From an uncultured Sutterella sp. (GTDB lineage: Bacteria > Pseudomonadota > Gammaproteobacteria > Burkholderiales > Burkholderiaceae_F), in assembly GCA_905197905.1 (NCBI GenBank), contig CAJKAP010000006.1, positions 84,582 to 148,581 on the forward strand: a DNA stretch of 64,000 nucleotides, given 5' to 3'. The first letter of the stretch is position 1. Every line of letters starts with the position of its first letter. This document shows, piece by piece, positions 45,555 through 55,295 of this stretch. A model generated the notes under the pieces. The model worked only from the letters and a program-made list of their open reading frames with translations, had not been told where the DNA came from and did not search any database. The position numbers and the translations under genes were made by a program.

Positions 45555-46286
45555 ATGTCTATCATTCTTTCTGTATACGATCACCTCAAAGACAACGCCG
45601 CGTTGTGGATTGCCTTAACATTGATCGCCTATTTGTTTGGGCAATGGGTTTTTCGTACTGCTAAGTTCAATCCTTTACTGAGCCCGATTATTGTAGCCGT
45701 CTTGAGTATCATGTCGTTACTGCTCATTTTTGGTGTGCCTTACGAACAGTATTTCTCAGGGGCTCAATTTATCCATTTCTTACTGGGACCTGCTACTGTT
45801 GCACTCGCGGTTCCTATTTATGAACAGCGCCAACGTCTAGCAAGACTCTGGCTACCACTCGCTATCGGTATTGTTGTGGGGTGTACCACTGCGGTACTCT
45901 CTGTCGTCTTACTGGGCTGGGCTTTTGGTTTAAGCTCTCAGACCTTGATTTCCTTAATCCCGAAATCAGTCACAACACCTATCGCTATGGGCGTGTCGGA
46001 AACCTTAGGTGGTCTTCCTGATTTGACTGCAGTGTTAGTGGTGATTACTGGTATCTTCGGTTCCATTGTGGGACGCCCCATTATGCGTCTTGTAGGTATG
46101 CGTGAAGATCATGTAATCGGTGTCTCGTTAGGCTTAACAGCCCACGGCATGGGCACTGGCGCCGCCTTTACTGTGTCGGACAAAGCTGGTGCATTTGCTG
46201 GTTTAGCTATGGGCATTAGTGGAGTGGTTACCGCTTTCTTAGCCCCTCTTCTAGCTATTCCGCTCATGAAGCTTTTAGGCATTTGA
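45555..46286 (+). CDS. lrgB: LrgB family membrane protein
   Basis: 243 residues, about seven helices. LrgB hallmarks: NPLLSPIIVAVLSI, GPATVALAVPIYEQ, LIPKSVTTPIAMGVSETLGG and LGLTAHGMGTGAAF. Partner of the LrgA-like protein immediately upstream; YohK/YohJ of E. coli is the analogous pair. Confidence 0.95.
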   Translation: MSIILSVYDHLKDNAALWIALTLIAYLFGQWVFRTAKFNPLLSPIIVAVLSIMSLLLIFGVPYEQYFSGAQFIHFLLGPATVALAVPIYEQRQRLARLWLPLAIGIVVGCTTAVLSVVLLGWAFGLSSQTLISLIPKSVTTPIAMGVSETLGGLPDLTAVLVVITGIFGSIVGRPIMRLVGMREDHVIGVSLGLTAHGMGTGAAFTVSDKAGAFAGLAMGISGVVTAFLAPLLAIPLMKLLGI

Positions 46287-46306
46287 TTCGCAAAATGTAT
46301 CTCCCT

Positions 46307-46341
46307 AAAAAAAGCGCCTTGCCTTCGCAAAGCGCTTTTTT
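46307..46341. terminator. Bidirectional terminator between lrgB and the DASS transporter
   Basis: AAAAAAAGCGC (46307-46317) and GCGCTTTTTT (46332-46341) form a stem with T-runs in both directions; it serves the two convergent units. Confidence 0.85.
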
Positions 46342-46371
46342 GCTTTTATCAAGAGTGACCTCGTTACCGCA

Positions 46372-47898
46372 TCAATGGCCGTAAACAAGTGGTCCGATGA
46401 AGTAGCACACTCCTACCACAACAATCACACCTAGAACGTTGAGGAAGAAACCTGCTTTCACCATGTCTCCAATCTTCAAGCGTCCCGTGCCAAAAACAAT
46501 GGCATTTGGGGGGGTCGCTACTGGCATCATGAAGGCACACGATGCTGCGATAGCCGTAGTCACTAAGAGACCTTCAGGAGCAATTTTCAAGCTTTCAGCT
46601 GCTGCTGCAATCAAGGGCATCATCGTAGCCGCCAAAGCGGTATTAGAAGTAACTTCCGTTGCAAACGTCACCAAAGTAGCCACGCCAGCCATCATCGTCA
46701 ATTCACCTGTGCCAGCAAGGATTGCTGCCTGAGCCCCAATCAAGTCAGCGGCACCAGTTTTCTGAATAGCAGCTGCCATCGTTAAACCGCCTCCAAAAAG
46801 GAGAAGCACATCCCAAGCCACTACATCTTTCGTAGAGTTCCAATCGAGAGCGTGAATACCACGATTAATATCCACCGGTATCATGAAGAGCAGGAGCCCT
46901 GCGCCCATAGCGATCACGGAGTCGGACATCGGTTTGAAAGGTTTCATACCACCGAGATCGATATCACGAATCACAGGGCCAAACACCCAGAGGGCAGCTG
47001 CAAGAGCGAAGACCGCTAACACGATCCGTTCTCCACGAGACATATCTCCTAACTTACGGAGCTCTTTACGTACCCATTCACGACCACCTGGGATAGCATC
47101 GAGCTTCGAAGGGAAGAGCAGCTTAACGAGTAAGAGGTAGCAGAGTGGCAAAAGAATCATCGCCACAGGTAAACCAAGAATTAACCAGTCCACAAAACTC
47201 ACCGTTTGGTGATAAGTCTGTTCCATAAAGCGAACATAAATACCATTAGGTGGCGAACCAATCAAGGTGGCCATGCCTCCGATGGATGCGGCGTAAGCAA
47301 TCCCTAACAAAATGGCAATCCCAAAGTTTTTCTCGTCCTTGGAGATTTCTGGAGAATTTTGCGTAGAGCGAATCACCCCCATCACAGCCACTGCAATTGG
47401 CACCATCATGGCAGCTGTTGCAGTGTTCGACACCCAGGCCGAAAGAAAGCCTGTGGCTGTCATCAAACCCAAAATCATCTGGTTTGGCTTCGTTCCAAAG
47501 ATAGCCAACATCGTCAATGCGATGCGGCGGTCTAAGTGCCAGCGATGGATAGCAGCTGCGAGCAAAAAGCCGCCCAAGAAGAGAAAGATCGTACTCGATG
47601 CATAGTTTTGCATCGCAGCGGCAGGCGTAGTGATCTGGAAAAGCGGATAGATCACGAGAGGTAGCATGGCTGTCGCGGCGATGGGTAACGCTTCAGTAAA
47701 CCACCAAACAGCCATCCAAACCGTCACTGCCAAACAAGCTTTACCTTCGTAGGCAAAGGCTATCGTTTTACCAGCGGCATTTTGATAGCTATCGGGGAGT
47801 AAATAGAACGTAACCAATGCCAATAGTGGTCCGATCAAGAGCGAGATAGCTCGTCCTTTCATGGACAGACCACCAATTTCAATGTTGGATTCCGTCAT
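46372..47898 (-). CDS. DASS-family sodium:dicarboxylate symporter (SLC13 type)
   Basis: 508 residues, about eleven helices plus two re-entrant hairpins. Both conserved SNT substrate/sodium motifs are present: WVSNTATAAMMVPIA in the first half and EVTSNTALAATMMPLI in the second, plus the ATPPNAIVFGTG signature. Family members carry succinate, fumarate, malate or citrate. GGAGG precedes the ATG at 47898. A perfect FNR box lies 68-81 bases upstream of the start, suggesting anaerobic use, in line with dcuB and frdC. The substrate is inferred. Confidence 0.92.
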   Translation of the reverse strand: MTESNIEIGGLSMKGRAISLLIGPLLALVTFYLLPDSYQNAAGKTIAFAYEGKACLAVTVWMAVWWFTEALPIAATAMLPLVIYPLFQITTPAAAMQNYASSTIFLFLGGFLLAAAIHRWHLDRRIALTMLAIFGTKPNQMILGLMTATGFLSAWVSNTATAAMMVPIAVAVMGVIRSTQNSPEISKDEKNFGIAILLGIAYAASIGGMATLIGSPPNGIYVRFMEQTYHQTVSFVDWLILGLPVAMILLPLCYLLLVKLLFPSKLDAIPGGREWVRKELRKLGDMSRGERIVLAVFALAAALWVFGPVIRDIDLGGMKPFKPMSDSVIAMGAGLLLFMIPVDINRGIHALDWNSTKDVVAWDVLLLFGGGLTMAAAIQKTGAADLIGAQAAILAGTGELTMMAGVATLVTFATEVTSNTALAATMMPLIAAAAESLKIAPEGLLVTTAIAASCAFMMPVATPPNAIVFGTGRLKIGDMVKAGFFLNVLGVIVVVGVCYFIGPLVYGH

Positions 47899-47965
47899 GG
47901 AGCCTCCGATAAACGTCTTAACTTTTTATCGCCTCTCTTTCGTAATGTAAAGAAAGGCTTTTGCG

Positions 47966-47979
47966 TTGATAATAATCAA
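47966..47979 (-). promoter_or_regulatory. Perfect FNR box upstream of the DASS transporter
   Basis: TTGATAATAATCAA, an exact TTGAT-N4-ATCAA palindrome centred about 75 bases ahead of the ATG. TACATT at 47944-47949 on the minus strand could be a -10 element. Confidence 0.75.
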
Positions 47980-48170
47980 AGTTGAAAAATCAGTTATCGA
48001 ATATTTATGCTAAAAGATCCCTATAATTTTCACTTATTTTTCCACAATACGGAATTTTTATCCAAAAAGCTCGTTTTCTAAGGAATTTTTCTTAGTTTTT
48101 AAGTGGGTATGAATCTTTCTCTCTCGGAGTTTTATTTTGACTTTTAGCGAATTTTCTATCACAGAAATAG

Positions 48171-49229
48171 CTAGTCAAGAAAGAGCTTAAAAAGCTCGGC
48201 AACACTTCGATATCGAGAGCGACCAATACCACTGCCGAGCTCATAAACTAGAAGATCTTTCCTTCCTGACACAAGCGCAGCCTTTTCTATCGTAGAGAAA
48301 AAACGTTGGTATACCTTTCGAGGAATGGGGCTACCTTCCCAGTACCATCCTGTGAAGCTATTTTTCAGCATTCGAGCAGGCACGCTATCGTAGGTACTTA
48401 CCACCGTTGTATCAGCAACTTGCCCCTGCGCGGCCCAATATCTATATGCTTCATTGCCAGAGGATTCTTGGGTGTTCACTAGTGCGGTTCCTAGCATAGC
48501 GCCAATCGCATCTAAGGCTTCTAGTGCTTTTAGCTGCTCTCTGCACCAAATCCCACCACAAGCCACTACTGGCAAACTTGTTGCTTGGGCAATAGAGGGA
48601 ACAAGACTCATGAGCCCAACACTCATTGCGTCATCTTCTTCAAACGTCATTCTAGCTCCCGAACCCTCGGCACCTTGAGCAATGAGTACTTGGCAACCTG
48701 CGGAGTGGAGTACCTTAGCTTCTTTGAGAGTGGTACAAAAGGCCATATTGACAATACCTGCCTCTTCAAGCACCTCAGCCTCTGGTTCGCGAAAACCTCC
48801 ATACTGCGCAATCATGGCGCATGGGGACTCTTCAATAGCGGTTTTTAAGCATTCTTGCAAAGAAGGAGGGACAGAGAGTCCGAGCGCAGGCGCTGTTTGC
48901 TCGGTTAACTCCGTGGGCAGTCCCAACTCTTCGAGCAAAGGAGCAAGCTCCGCGATCAACTCGGAGACATGGGAGGTATCAAAAGTAGATTCATCAACGT
49001 CAATAGCAATCGCAAATGGGCGCGTTGTACGTTTTCTCACCAAAGAGCAAAATGCTCTAATTTCGTTAGGCGTAAAATGCGTAGCAGGGACAACTCCCAG
49101 CCCGCCGGCTTCTGATACTGCTGCCACCAACTCAGCACTGGCCATGCGGACCAATGGTTGGTTCATGATTTTAAGTGACGCTTTAAAGAGCGGGTCTAAA
49201 TTTGTGCGAACAGAAGCGTGGTGAGACAT
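48171..49229 (-). CDS. Nitronate monooxygenase / FabK-like FMN enzyme
   Basis: 352 residues, TIM-barrel flavoprotein of the NPD/nitronate monooxygenase superfamily. FMN contacts: MASAELVAAVSEAGGLGVVPA near the N-terminus, AQGAEGSGAR in the middle, VVACGGIWCREQLKALEALDAIGAMLGTALVNTQES for the phosphate. Members detoxify propionate-3-nitronate, while FabK is an enoyl-ACP reductase; the motif AQGxExGxH ends in Arg rather than His here, which leaves the activity uncertain. Divergent from mnmA. Confidence 0.85.
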   Translation of the reverse strand: MSHHASVRTNLDPLFKASLKIMNQPLVRMASAELVAAVSEAGGLGVVPATHFTPNEIRAFCSLVRKRTTRPFAIAIDVDESTFDTSHVSELIAELAPLLEELGLPTELTEQTAPALGLSVPPSLQECLKTAIEESPCAMIAQYGGFREPEAEVLEEAGIVNMAFCTTLKEAKVLHSAGCQVLIAQGAEGSGARMTFEEDDAMSVGLMSLVPSIAQATSLPVVACGGIWCREQLKALEALDAIGAMLGTALVNTQESSGNEAYRYWAAQGQVADTTVVSTYDSVPARMLKNSFTGWYWEGSPIPRKVYQRFFSTIEKAALVSGRKDLLVYELGSGIGRSRYRSVAELFKLFLD

Positions 49230-49323
49230 AATGAGGGCTTACTTTTCTTAATGGATGAGTGGTAGATGTTGAGATTTTACCTCACTCATCCCTAACCTTT
49301 TCTATTTCTTCGAATCGCGCATA

Positions 49324-50412
49324 ATGTCTAAAAAAACAGTGGTCGTCGGTCTCTCGGGCGGAGTCGATTCCTCCGTAAGTGCCTGGTTGTTGAAGCAACA
49401 GGGCTATGAAGTCATCGGTCTTTTTATGAAAAACTGGGAAGATGATGACGACAGCGAGTACTGCTCTTCGCGTCAAGATTTTATTGATGCCAGTAGTGTC
49501 GCTGACCTTATTGGTATTGATATCGAAGCCGTAAACTTTGCCAAAGAATACAAAGAGCGCGTCTTCGCCGACTTCTTGCGAGAATACAATGCTGGCCGTA
49601 CTCCTAACCCCGATGTCCTTTGCAATGCCGAAATTAAATTCCGTGCATTCTTAGATCATGCTATGGCGATGGGGGCTGATTTGATTGCAACCGGGCACTA
49701 CGCCCGTGTGCGTCATACCGACAATGAGGTTCAGCTTCTGCGTGGGGTAGATCCCTCCAAGGATCAGAGCTACTTCTTACACCGTTTAACACAAGAACAA
49801 GTCTCCCGTGTCCTTTTCCCTGTTGGGGGCTTATTAAAGACAAAAGTGCGCGAAATCGCGGCAGACATTCATTTGCCGAATGCCCAAAAAAAGGACTCGA
49901 CAGGGATTTGCTTTATCGGAGAGCGCCCTTTCCGTGAATTTTTGAATCGCTATTTACCCACTCATCCTGGTCCCATCAAAACACCTGATGGGTACGTGAT
50001 TGGTGAGCATATCGGTCTCTCCTTCTACACGTTAGGTCAGCGAAAGGGTATTGGTATCGGCGGGCAAAAAGACTCAAGTGGTGAGCCTTGGTTCGTGGCA
50101 AAAAAAGACATGTCGACCAATACTCTTTGGGTTTGCCAAGGGCACGATCATCCCTGGCTACTGTCACATGAACTCACAGCGGTCCATCCAAGTTGGGTCA
50201 GTGGCTTGGCTCCTAAACTCGATGAAACGATTACGGTAAAAACACGTTATCGTCAGCAAGATGGTGGCTGTCGCTTGATTTCTAACAATCCTGAGGCCTT
50301 TACGTTAGGTTTTGATATCCCACAGTGGGCTGCTACACCAGGTCAAAGCGCGGTACTATACCAAGGAGACGTCTGCCTGGGTGGTGGCTTTATCGACAAA
50401 GTTGAACCTTGA
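49324..50412 (+). CDS. mnmA: tRNA-specific 2-thiouridylase MnmA
   Basis: 362 residues. Adenylates and thiolates C2 of wobble U34 in tRNA-Lys, -Glu and -Gln. PP-loop [18 protein letters not shown] at residues 6-23; catalytic cysteines in [13 protein letters not shown] and [23 protein letters not shown] is also family-specific. No clear Shine-Dalgarno before the ATG at 49324. It links functionally to the MnmC-type oxidase at 61640 and to the tRNA-Lys genes at 53779 in this window. Confidence 0.97.
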   Translation: MSKKTVVVGLSGGVDSSVSAWLLKQQGYEVIGLFMKNWEDDDDSEYCSSRQDFIDASSVADLIGIDIEAVNFAKEYKERVFADFLREYNAGRTPNPDVLCNAEIKFRAFLDHAMAMGADLIATGHYARVRHTDNEVQLLRGVDPSKDQSYFLHRLTQEQVSRVLFPVGGLLKTKVREIAADIHLPNAQKKDSTGICFIGERPFREFLNRYLPTHPGPIKTPDGYVIGEHIGLSFYTLGQRKGIGIGGQKDSSGEPWFVAKKDMSTNTLWVCQGHDHPWLLSHELTAVHPSWVSGLAPKLDETITVKTRYRQQDGGCRLISNNPEAFTLGFDIPQWAATPGQSAVLYQGDVCLGGGFIDKVEP

Positions 50413-50442
50413 TATCTAGAACCTACTTTTTTTGATGATTTG

Positions 50443-50476
50443 AAAAAATCCCTCTACTACAGTAGAGGGATTTTTC
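50443..50476. terminator. Bidirectional terminator between mnmA and terC
   Basis: A perfect 15-bp stem AAAAATCCCTCTACT/AGTAGAGGGATTTTT with a 2-base centre and T-runs on both strands. Confidence 0.92.
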
Positions 50477-50491
50477 TAAGTGCAACTTTAA

Positions 50492-51232
50492 TTACTGTTG
50501 GCTAATTTTCGCATTCGATTTTGCTGCTATTTCTTTTTGCTTGGCTTTGCTCCACATCATACCAATCACAATTACGAGAGCAGCTCCAATCACGCAAGCT
50601 GGATAGTGCAACGTAAAGCTCAATTCAGGCCAGTTTTTCGTGACATAACCGTCAGAGACGACCATGCCACCAGCAATCCAACCCAACAAGCCTGCACCGA
50701 AATAAATCACCAGCGGGAAGCGATCCATGAGGCGCATCACGACTTGAGAGCCAAAGATGATAAAGGGAACAGAAACCACAAGACCGAAGATAACGAGAAG
50801 AGTCTGGTGAGCTTCATGAGCCTGCTGGGCAGCACCTGCAATAGCAATCACATTATCAAAGCTCATCACCAAGTCGGCCACAATAATGGTTTTTATAGCG
50901 CCTAAAAGACGGCTACTACCTTCGATGTTGTCGTGGCTACCGTCATCCGGGAGAAGCAACTTCGCTCCAATCCAGAGAAGCAAAAGGCCTCCAGCGACCT
51001 TGAGAAATGGGAGATCCAATAGCATCACAGCGAAGACGATCAAGATAACACGCAGGAGGATTGCCCCAGCAGTACCCCAGATAACGCCTTTCGTTCGCTG
51101 TTCGGGAGGCAGATTACGGCATGCCATACCAATGACCACAGCATTATCGCCACCGAGCAAAATATCAATCATGATGATTTGGCCAACGGCACCCCAGTGC
51201 AAATTGACCAATAAGTCGTAGAGGTACTCCAC
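50492..51232 (-). CDS. TerC-family integral membrane protein (YjbE-like)
   Basis: 246 residues, seven to eight helices. The two acidic metal motifs are present: DILLGGDNAVVIGMA and ADLVMSFDNVIAIAGAA. TerC proteins of this kind are implicated in Mn2+ export, including loading of secreted metalloenzymes. The GTG at 51232 is chosen because AGGGAG sits just ahead of it; a TTG five codons earlier would include that ribosome site. Confidence 0.9.
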   Translation of the reverse strand: MEYLYDLLVNLHWGAVGQIIMIDILLGGDNAVVIGMACRNLPPEQRTKGVIWGTAGAILLRVILIVFAVMLLDLPFLKVAGGLLLLWIGAKLLLPDDGSHDNIEGSSRLLGAIKTIIVADLVMSFDNVIAIAGAAQQAHEAHQTLLVIFGLVVSVPFIIFGSQVVMRLMDRFPLVIYFGAGLLGWIAGGMVVSDGYVTKNWPELSFTLHYPACVIGAALVIVIGMMWSKAKQKEIAAKSNAKISQQ

Positions 51233-51324
51233 GTTATTCTCCCTCAAGGGTTGTTTTTTGAGTGAATGATTGTAGCAAAACGTCTATTTCTTGCAATCAA
51301 AAATTGTATTTATCCGTATGGTTA

Positions 51325-52236
51325 TTACCAAAGGTCCGCCCCATCAGGTGGTTCCACCCGCCCACGAATAACTCGATCTACTACCCCCATTGAAAAGCCC
51401 CGATAAAGAAGGTAGCGAATTTGACGATCTCGCTCTTTTCGATCCGCTGGCAACTCGTGAAAACGTTTTGACCATACGCGATAAGCTCGAATTTCTTCAG
51501 GCTCTGCGATTTCTTCAAGAGCAGTGGAAATATCCTCTTCTGCGACACCGAGTCGACGAAGTTCTCCGCGGATGCGAGAATTCCCCATTTGAGAGGAACG
51601 TACACGGACTCGACCTTGTGCAAAACGCTCATCGGAAAGATATTTGAGGTTTTCAAGACGATCAAGAACCTCCTCCATCTCTTCCAGAGCCTTTTCTCTT
51701 TCTTCTGTGTTGAGTCCTTTGAGTAAGCGTTGGCGTAGTTCTTTCCTAGAATACTCACGACGGCTCAGACACTCTACGGCACGCAAAAAAAGACTCTTTT
51801 CTTCTTTAGGTTTGCGCGACTCTTTGTGTTTTCGTTTCTGTAAATAACCGTTCTCATCAGTCTCAAACTCTGAAGCGGACTCATTAGCGTATTTATCTAA
51901 GGACACTCGGCGGTATGGTGCACTTTCATCGGGTTCATCAATGAGCAACGAGGCAATCGCTTCATTTTCTGTCTTATAGCCTACTTGCTTTTCCCTTCGA
52001 TTCGAGGCGCATTTACGTGTTTTAGAGGTTCGCTCAACTTCTTTAGAAATACGCACATGTTCTGTTGCAAACGACAACTCCTGGTAAGCAGGAGATTCTT
52101 CTGGAGAAGAGAAAGGGACACCCTCAACTTCGTCTGGCGCTGTTTCTTGTGGCGTCTCTTGCACACATAGGTCGTCATCTTCACCCCAAACAAAAACTAC
52201 ACCTTGTTCTTCGCTCTTAGGATTCTTTCGACTCAT
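51325..52236 (-). CDS. recX: RecX regulatory protein with long N-terminal extension
   Basis: 303 residues. The RecX core of tandem three-helix repeats spans about 147-300 (LFLRAVECLSRREYSRKELRQRL, LKYLSDERFAQGRVRVR, RQIRYLLYRGFSMGVVDRVI). RecX caps RecA filaments and limits recombination. Typical RecX is ~150-170 residues; here ~145 extra residues precede the core, acidic first (GEDDDLCVQETPQETAPDE), then Lys/Arg/Ser-rich, with no recognised domain. Immediately downstream of recA but beyond a terminator, so expression is partly uncoupled from recA. Confidence 0.9.
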   Translation of the reverse strand: MSRKNPKSEEQGVVFVWGEDDDLCVQETPQETAPDEVEGVPFSSPEESPAYQELSFATEHVRISKEVERTSKTRKCASNRREKQVGYKTENEAIASLLIDEPDESAPYRRVSLDKYANESASEFETDENGYLQKRKHKESRKPKEEKSLFLRAVECLSRREYSRKELRQRLLKGLNTEEREKALEEMEEVLDRLENLKYLSDERFAQGRVRVRSSQMGNSRIRGELRRLGVAEEDISTALEEIAEPEEIRAYRVWSKRFHELPADRKERDRQIRYLLYRGFSMGVVDRVIRGRVEPPDGADLW

Positions 52237-52250
52237 AAGCTCTGGTATGT

Positions 52251-52283
52251 AAAAAAGGAGTGCTTTTTTTAAGAAAACACTCC
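52251..52283 (-). terminator. Terminator between recA and recX
   Basis: Stem GGAGTG/CACTCC (52257-52262, 52278-52283) with AT pairing inside; on the minus strand it continues into TTTTTT (52251-52256). Read-through would supply recX, as described for recA-recX in other bacteria. Confidence 0.75.
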
Positions 52284-52302
52284 CTCGGACTAAAAGACCT
52301 AA

Positions 52303-53406
52303 TTATTCATCGATGGGTTCTGGTGGAATGTCATCATCAATGCTGACTGTTTCCGAGTCCGCATCGGTATTCACCGTTGTGACGTGGATTTTCTTCAACT
52401 CACGAATACGAGCTTCTAAAGAGTCGGCCACTTCAGGATTCGCCTTCAAGAACTCTCGCAACTTGTCTTTACCCTGCAAGCGGTTGCCATCATAGGTAAA
52501 CCAAGCGCCCGACTTCTCGACCACATTGAGTGCAACCCCAATATCGATCAATTCTCCTAGGCGAGAAATCCCTTCACCATAGAGAATATCGAACGTAGCA
52601 TCCTTAAAGGGTGGGGCGACTTTGTTCTTCACGACTTTCACGCGAGTTTCGTTGCCAATAACTTCTTCACCCTTCTTGATCGCGCCGATACGACGAATAT
52701 CCAGACGCACGGAACTGTAGAACTTTAAAGCGTTACCACCAGCCGTCGTTTCTGGATTACCGTAACCTCCAATCTTCATACGAATCTGGTTAATGAAGAT
52801 CACCAAGCACTTCGTACGCATGATAGAAGCAGTGAGTTTGCGAAGAGCCTGAGACATCAAACGAGCCTGCAAACCAGGAAGTGCATCACCCATATCGCCT
52901 TCAATTTCACTCTTCGGCGTTAACGCTGCAACAGAGTCAACGACAATCAAGTCAAGCGATCCAGAACGCACGAGAGAATCGGTAATTTCAAGCGCTTGCT
53001 CACCAGTGTCAGGCTGAGAGAGCAACAAGTCTTTCATTTGCACGCCCAAATTCTGGGCATATTTCACATCGAGTGCGTGTTCTGCATCGATAAAAGCGCA
53101 GGTACCACCCAACTTCTGCATTTCAGCAATCACTTGCAATGCAAGAGTTGTCTTCCCAGAAGATTCTGGGCCGTACACTTCGACCACACGTCCGCGTGGC
53201 AAGCCCCCAACCCCAAGGGCCAAATCCAAACCCAAAGAGCCAGTCGAAACAACTTCAATCGGTTCTGGAGTAGCGGTGTCGTCCATGCGCATAATCGCGC
53301 CTTTACCGAACTGCTTTTCAATGCTGGCCAAAGCTGCTTTAAGGGCTTTAGCGCGCTCGTCGCCTTCAAGGCGTACCGCACGAGGTGGTTGTTTGTCTTT
53401 TGCCAT
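52303..53406 (-). CDS. recA: Recombinase A
   Basis: 367 residues. Walker [14 protein letters not shown] at about 79-91, Walker [16 protein letters not shown], loops L1/L2 around [18 protein letters not shown] and [22 protein letters not shown], acidic tail [17 protein letters not shown]. Catalyses strand exchange and LexA autocleavage. The upstream region shows no CTGT-N8-ACAG SOS box, which is notable. Followed by a terminator and recX. Confidence 0.98.
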   Translation of the reverse strand: MAKDKQPPRAVRLEGDERAKALKAALASIEKQFGKGAIMRMDDTATPEPIEVVSTGSLGLDLALGVGGLPRGRVVEVYGPESSGKTTLALQVIAEMQKLGGTCAFIDAEHALDVKYAQNLGVQMKDLLLSQPDTGEQALEITDSLVRSGSLDLIVVDSVAALTPKSEIEGDMGDALPGLQARLMSQALRKLTASIMRTKCLVIFINQIRMKIGGYGNPETTAGGNALKFYSSVRLDIRRIGAIKKGEEVIGNETRVKVVKNKVAPPFKDATFDILYGEGISRLGELIDIGVALNVVEKSGAWFTYDGNRLQGKDKLREFLKANPEVADSLEARIRELKKIHVTTVNTDADSETVSIDDDIPPEPIDE

Positions 53407-53778
53407 CGTTCTTACTCCAAGTAGACCGGCCTCTAAAAAATTTTAATTTGTCAATTGAGATCTTTTTGGTATACTTCATTCCCAAAAAGTATCACAATAT
53501 ATCATAAAAATCAAAGGGATATTTTTAATAAATCTCCTTCGGTACTTCTAATGATGCCTGATTTTTTTCTAAAATGCTAGTTATTTTTTGTTAGGTTTTA
53601 CGCTAACAACTTATACGAAAATTCCGAATTGCAGAATTTAACACCTACGAGGCTACTTTTTTGCTCACTTTTTAGGCAAAATACCAAAAACAAGTTATCT
53701 CCTTGACAAGCACATGAAACTTCAGGCATAATTTTCACCCTTAGTAGGGTTAGCGCGAAAAGTCGTTAACTGCTCCGT
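53407..53778. promoter_or_regulatory. recA/tRNA-Lys divergent control region
   Basis: 372 bases without a gene, very AT-rich. Two dyads are visible: CTTTTTGG-N12-CCAAAAAG (53462-53489), about 55-85 bases ahead of recA, and TTGTTAG-N8-CTAACAA (53588-53609). For the tRNA cluster, TTGACA (53703-53708) and CATAAT (53727-53732) with an 18-base spacer form a good sigma-70 promoter. No SOS box of the CTGT-N8-ACAG type is present. Confidence 0.6.
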
Positions 53779-53854
53779 GGGTCGTTAGCTCAGTTGGTAG
53801 AGCAGCGGACTTTTAATCCGTTGGTCGTGAGTTCGAGTCTCGCACGACCCACCA
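53779..53854 (+). tRNA. tRNA-Lys (UUU anticodon)
   Basis: A 76-base cloverleaf with encoded CCA. Acceptor GGGTCGT/ACGACCC, D-loop AGCTCAGTTGGTAGAGC, anticodon loop CTTTTAA, T-loop GTTCGAGTC. This is a substrate of MnmA-type wobble modification. Confidence 0.97.
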
Positions 53855-53873
53855 CTACTAAACAGTCTCCTTT

Positions 53874-53949
53874 GGGAACGTAGCTCAGTTGGTAGAGCAG
53901 CGGACTCTTAATCCGTCGGTCCAGGGTTCGAATCCCTGCGTTCCCACCA
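53874..53949 (+). tRNA. tRNA-Lys (CUU anticodon), copy 1
   Basis: A 76-base cloverleaf with CCA. Acceptor GGGAACG/CGTTCCC, anticodon loop CTCTTAA, T-loop GTTCGAATC. Nineteen bases after the first tRNA-Lys. Confidence 0.97.
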
Positions 53950-53981
53950 AAGGTTTTCAAAATTCCGAAGAGACTAGTTTC

Positions 53982-54057
53982 GGGAACGTAGCTCAGTTGG
54001 TAGAGCAGCGGACTCTTAATCCGTCGGTCCAGGGTTCGAATCCCTGCGTTCCCACCA
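53982..54057 (+). tRNA. tRNA-Lys (CUU anticodon), copy 2
   Basis: Identical over 76 bases to the copy at 53874-53949, 32 bases further on, indicating a recent tandem duplication or gene conversion. Confidence 0.97.
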
Positions 54058-54064
54058 AAATTCC

Positions 54065-54095
54065 ATCCCACTGATGAAAATCAGTGGGATTTTTC
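54065..54095 (+). terminator. Terminator of the tRNA-Lys operon
   Basis: An 11-bp stem ATCCCACTGAT/ATCAGTGGGAT with GAAA loop, then TTTTC. Confidence 0.92.
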
Positions 54096-54245
54096 GTATC
54101 TAGAAATCTTTTTCTAGATCAACCTCCTACTTCAAAGGGTAATACCTCAAAGTTTCCTTTCTCTCTACCCCGAGATCTAACTGATAAAGGTACACTGTAA
54201 CTTCATTCGTTCCAAGAACGTTTACTTTTTATTTGCCAAATCACA

Positions 54246-55295
54246 ATGATCAAATTACAAAACATTACCCAATCCTATAAGACACCTGAGGGACGCGAGT
54301 TCAAAGCACTCGACAACGTCTCCTTAGAGATTAAACCAGGGGAAATTTTTGGCATCATCGGTCGCTCCGGTGCAGGGAAAAGTACGCTTGTGCGTTGTAT
54401 TAACTTGCTCAACCGTCCCACTGAAGGCACAGTGACCGTGGATGGCAAGGATTTAATGTCCCTCAGCGAGGACGAATTACGTGAAACGCGTCGTTCTATC
54501 GGCATGATTTTCCAGCACTTTAACCTGCTAAGCTCTCGTACGGTCTACGACAACGTCGCTCTCCCTCTCGAATTGGTGGGCACGCCTGCTACTGAAATCC
54601 GCGCGAAGGTCGAACCTCTGCTCAAACTCGTGGGACTCACGGAACATGCCCACAAATATCCGTCTCAGCTCTCTGGTGGTCAGAAACAGCGTGTGGGCAT
54701 CGCCCGCGCCTTGACAAACGATCCGAAGGTTTTGCTCTCAGACGAAGCCACTTCCGCTCTTGACCCGGAAACGACAACTGCAACTTTGGCTTTGCTCAAG
54801 CGCATTAACAAAGAACTTGGCCTCACTGTAGTGATGATTACCCATGAAATGCAGGTTGTGAAAGAAATTTGCGACCGTGTGGTAGTGATGAACTACGGTA
54901 AAATCGTCGAAGCTGGTAACGTGGCAGATATTTTCCTCACGCCGCAACACGAAACGACCAAGGCTTTGATCGGTAACGTCATGGCTCGTGATATGCCTCC
55001 TTCCGTTTTAGAAAGTCTGCGTGCTGCTCGCGCCGCTCACCCAGACCCCTCCTACGTGCATTTGCTACGCTTGGCTTTCCGCGGTGATCGCGTGACGCGT
55101 CCAACCATTTCGGAATGCTCTCGTCGCTTCAATATTGACTTCAACATCTTGCGTGGTTCTGTCGACGACATTCACGGCACAATGTTAGGCACCTTGACGG
55201 TGATTATTGAATGCGATCCAGTGGTGTATTTAGAAGCCGTTCGCTTTATCCGCGAACAAGGTGTTGTTGTTGAGGAGTTGACTGATGTCCAGTAA
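54246..55295 (+). CDS. metN: D-methionine ABC transporter ATPase MetN
   Basis: 349 residues. ABC ATPase with Walker [11 protein letters not shown]-loop IFQHFNLL, signature [15 protein letters not shown], Walker [12 protein letters not shown] and H-loop VMITHE, followed by the C-terminal NIL domain (about 270-349) that senses methionine and trans-inhibits MetNI transporters. Overlaps metI by 11 bases. No MetJ box or SAM riboswitch is recognised upstream; only a small ATCTAGAA/TTCTAGAT dyad at 54098-54119. Confidence 0.96.
   Translation: MIKLQNITQSYKTPEGREFKALDNVSLEIKPGEIFGIIGRSGAGKSTLVRCINLLNRPTEGTVTVDGKDLMSLSEDELRETRRSIGMIFQHFNLLSSRTVYDNVALPLELVGTPATEIRAKVEPLLKLVGLTEHAHKYPSQLSGGQKQRVGIARALTNDPKVLLSDEATSALDPETTTATLALLKRINKELGLTVVMITHEMQVVKEICDRVVVMNYGKIVEAGNVADIFLTPQHETTKALIGNVMARDMPPSVLESLRAARAAHPDPSYVHLLRLAFRGDRVTRPTISECSRRFNIDFNILRGSVDDIHGTMLGTLTVIIECDPVVYLEAVRFIREQGVVVEELTDVQ

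Noticed and set aside
53407..53778. LexA SOS box of the CTGT-N8-ACAG type before recA
   Set aside because: Reading both strands of this interval, no CTGT with a correctly spaced ACAG exists.
53790..54071. 93-codon minus-strand frame across the tRNA-Lys cluster
   Set aside because: It runs through three tRNA genes, and its repeated sequence simply reflects the duplicated tRNAs.
54098..54245. Methionine riboswitch or MetJ operator before metN
   Set aside because: Only a short ATCTAGAA/TTCTAGAT dyad is present; no SAM riboswitch core or AGACGTCT-type box is seen.
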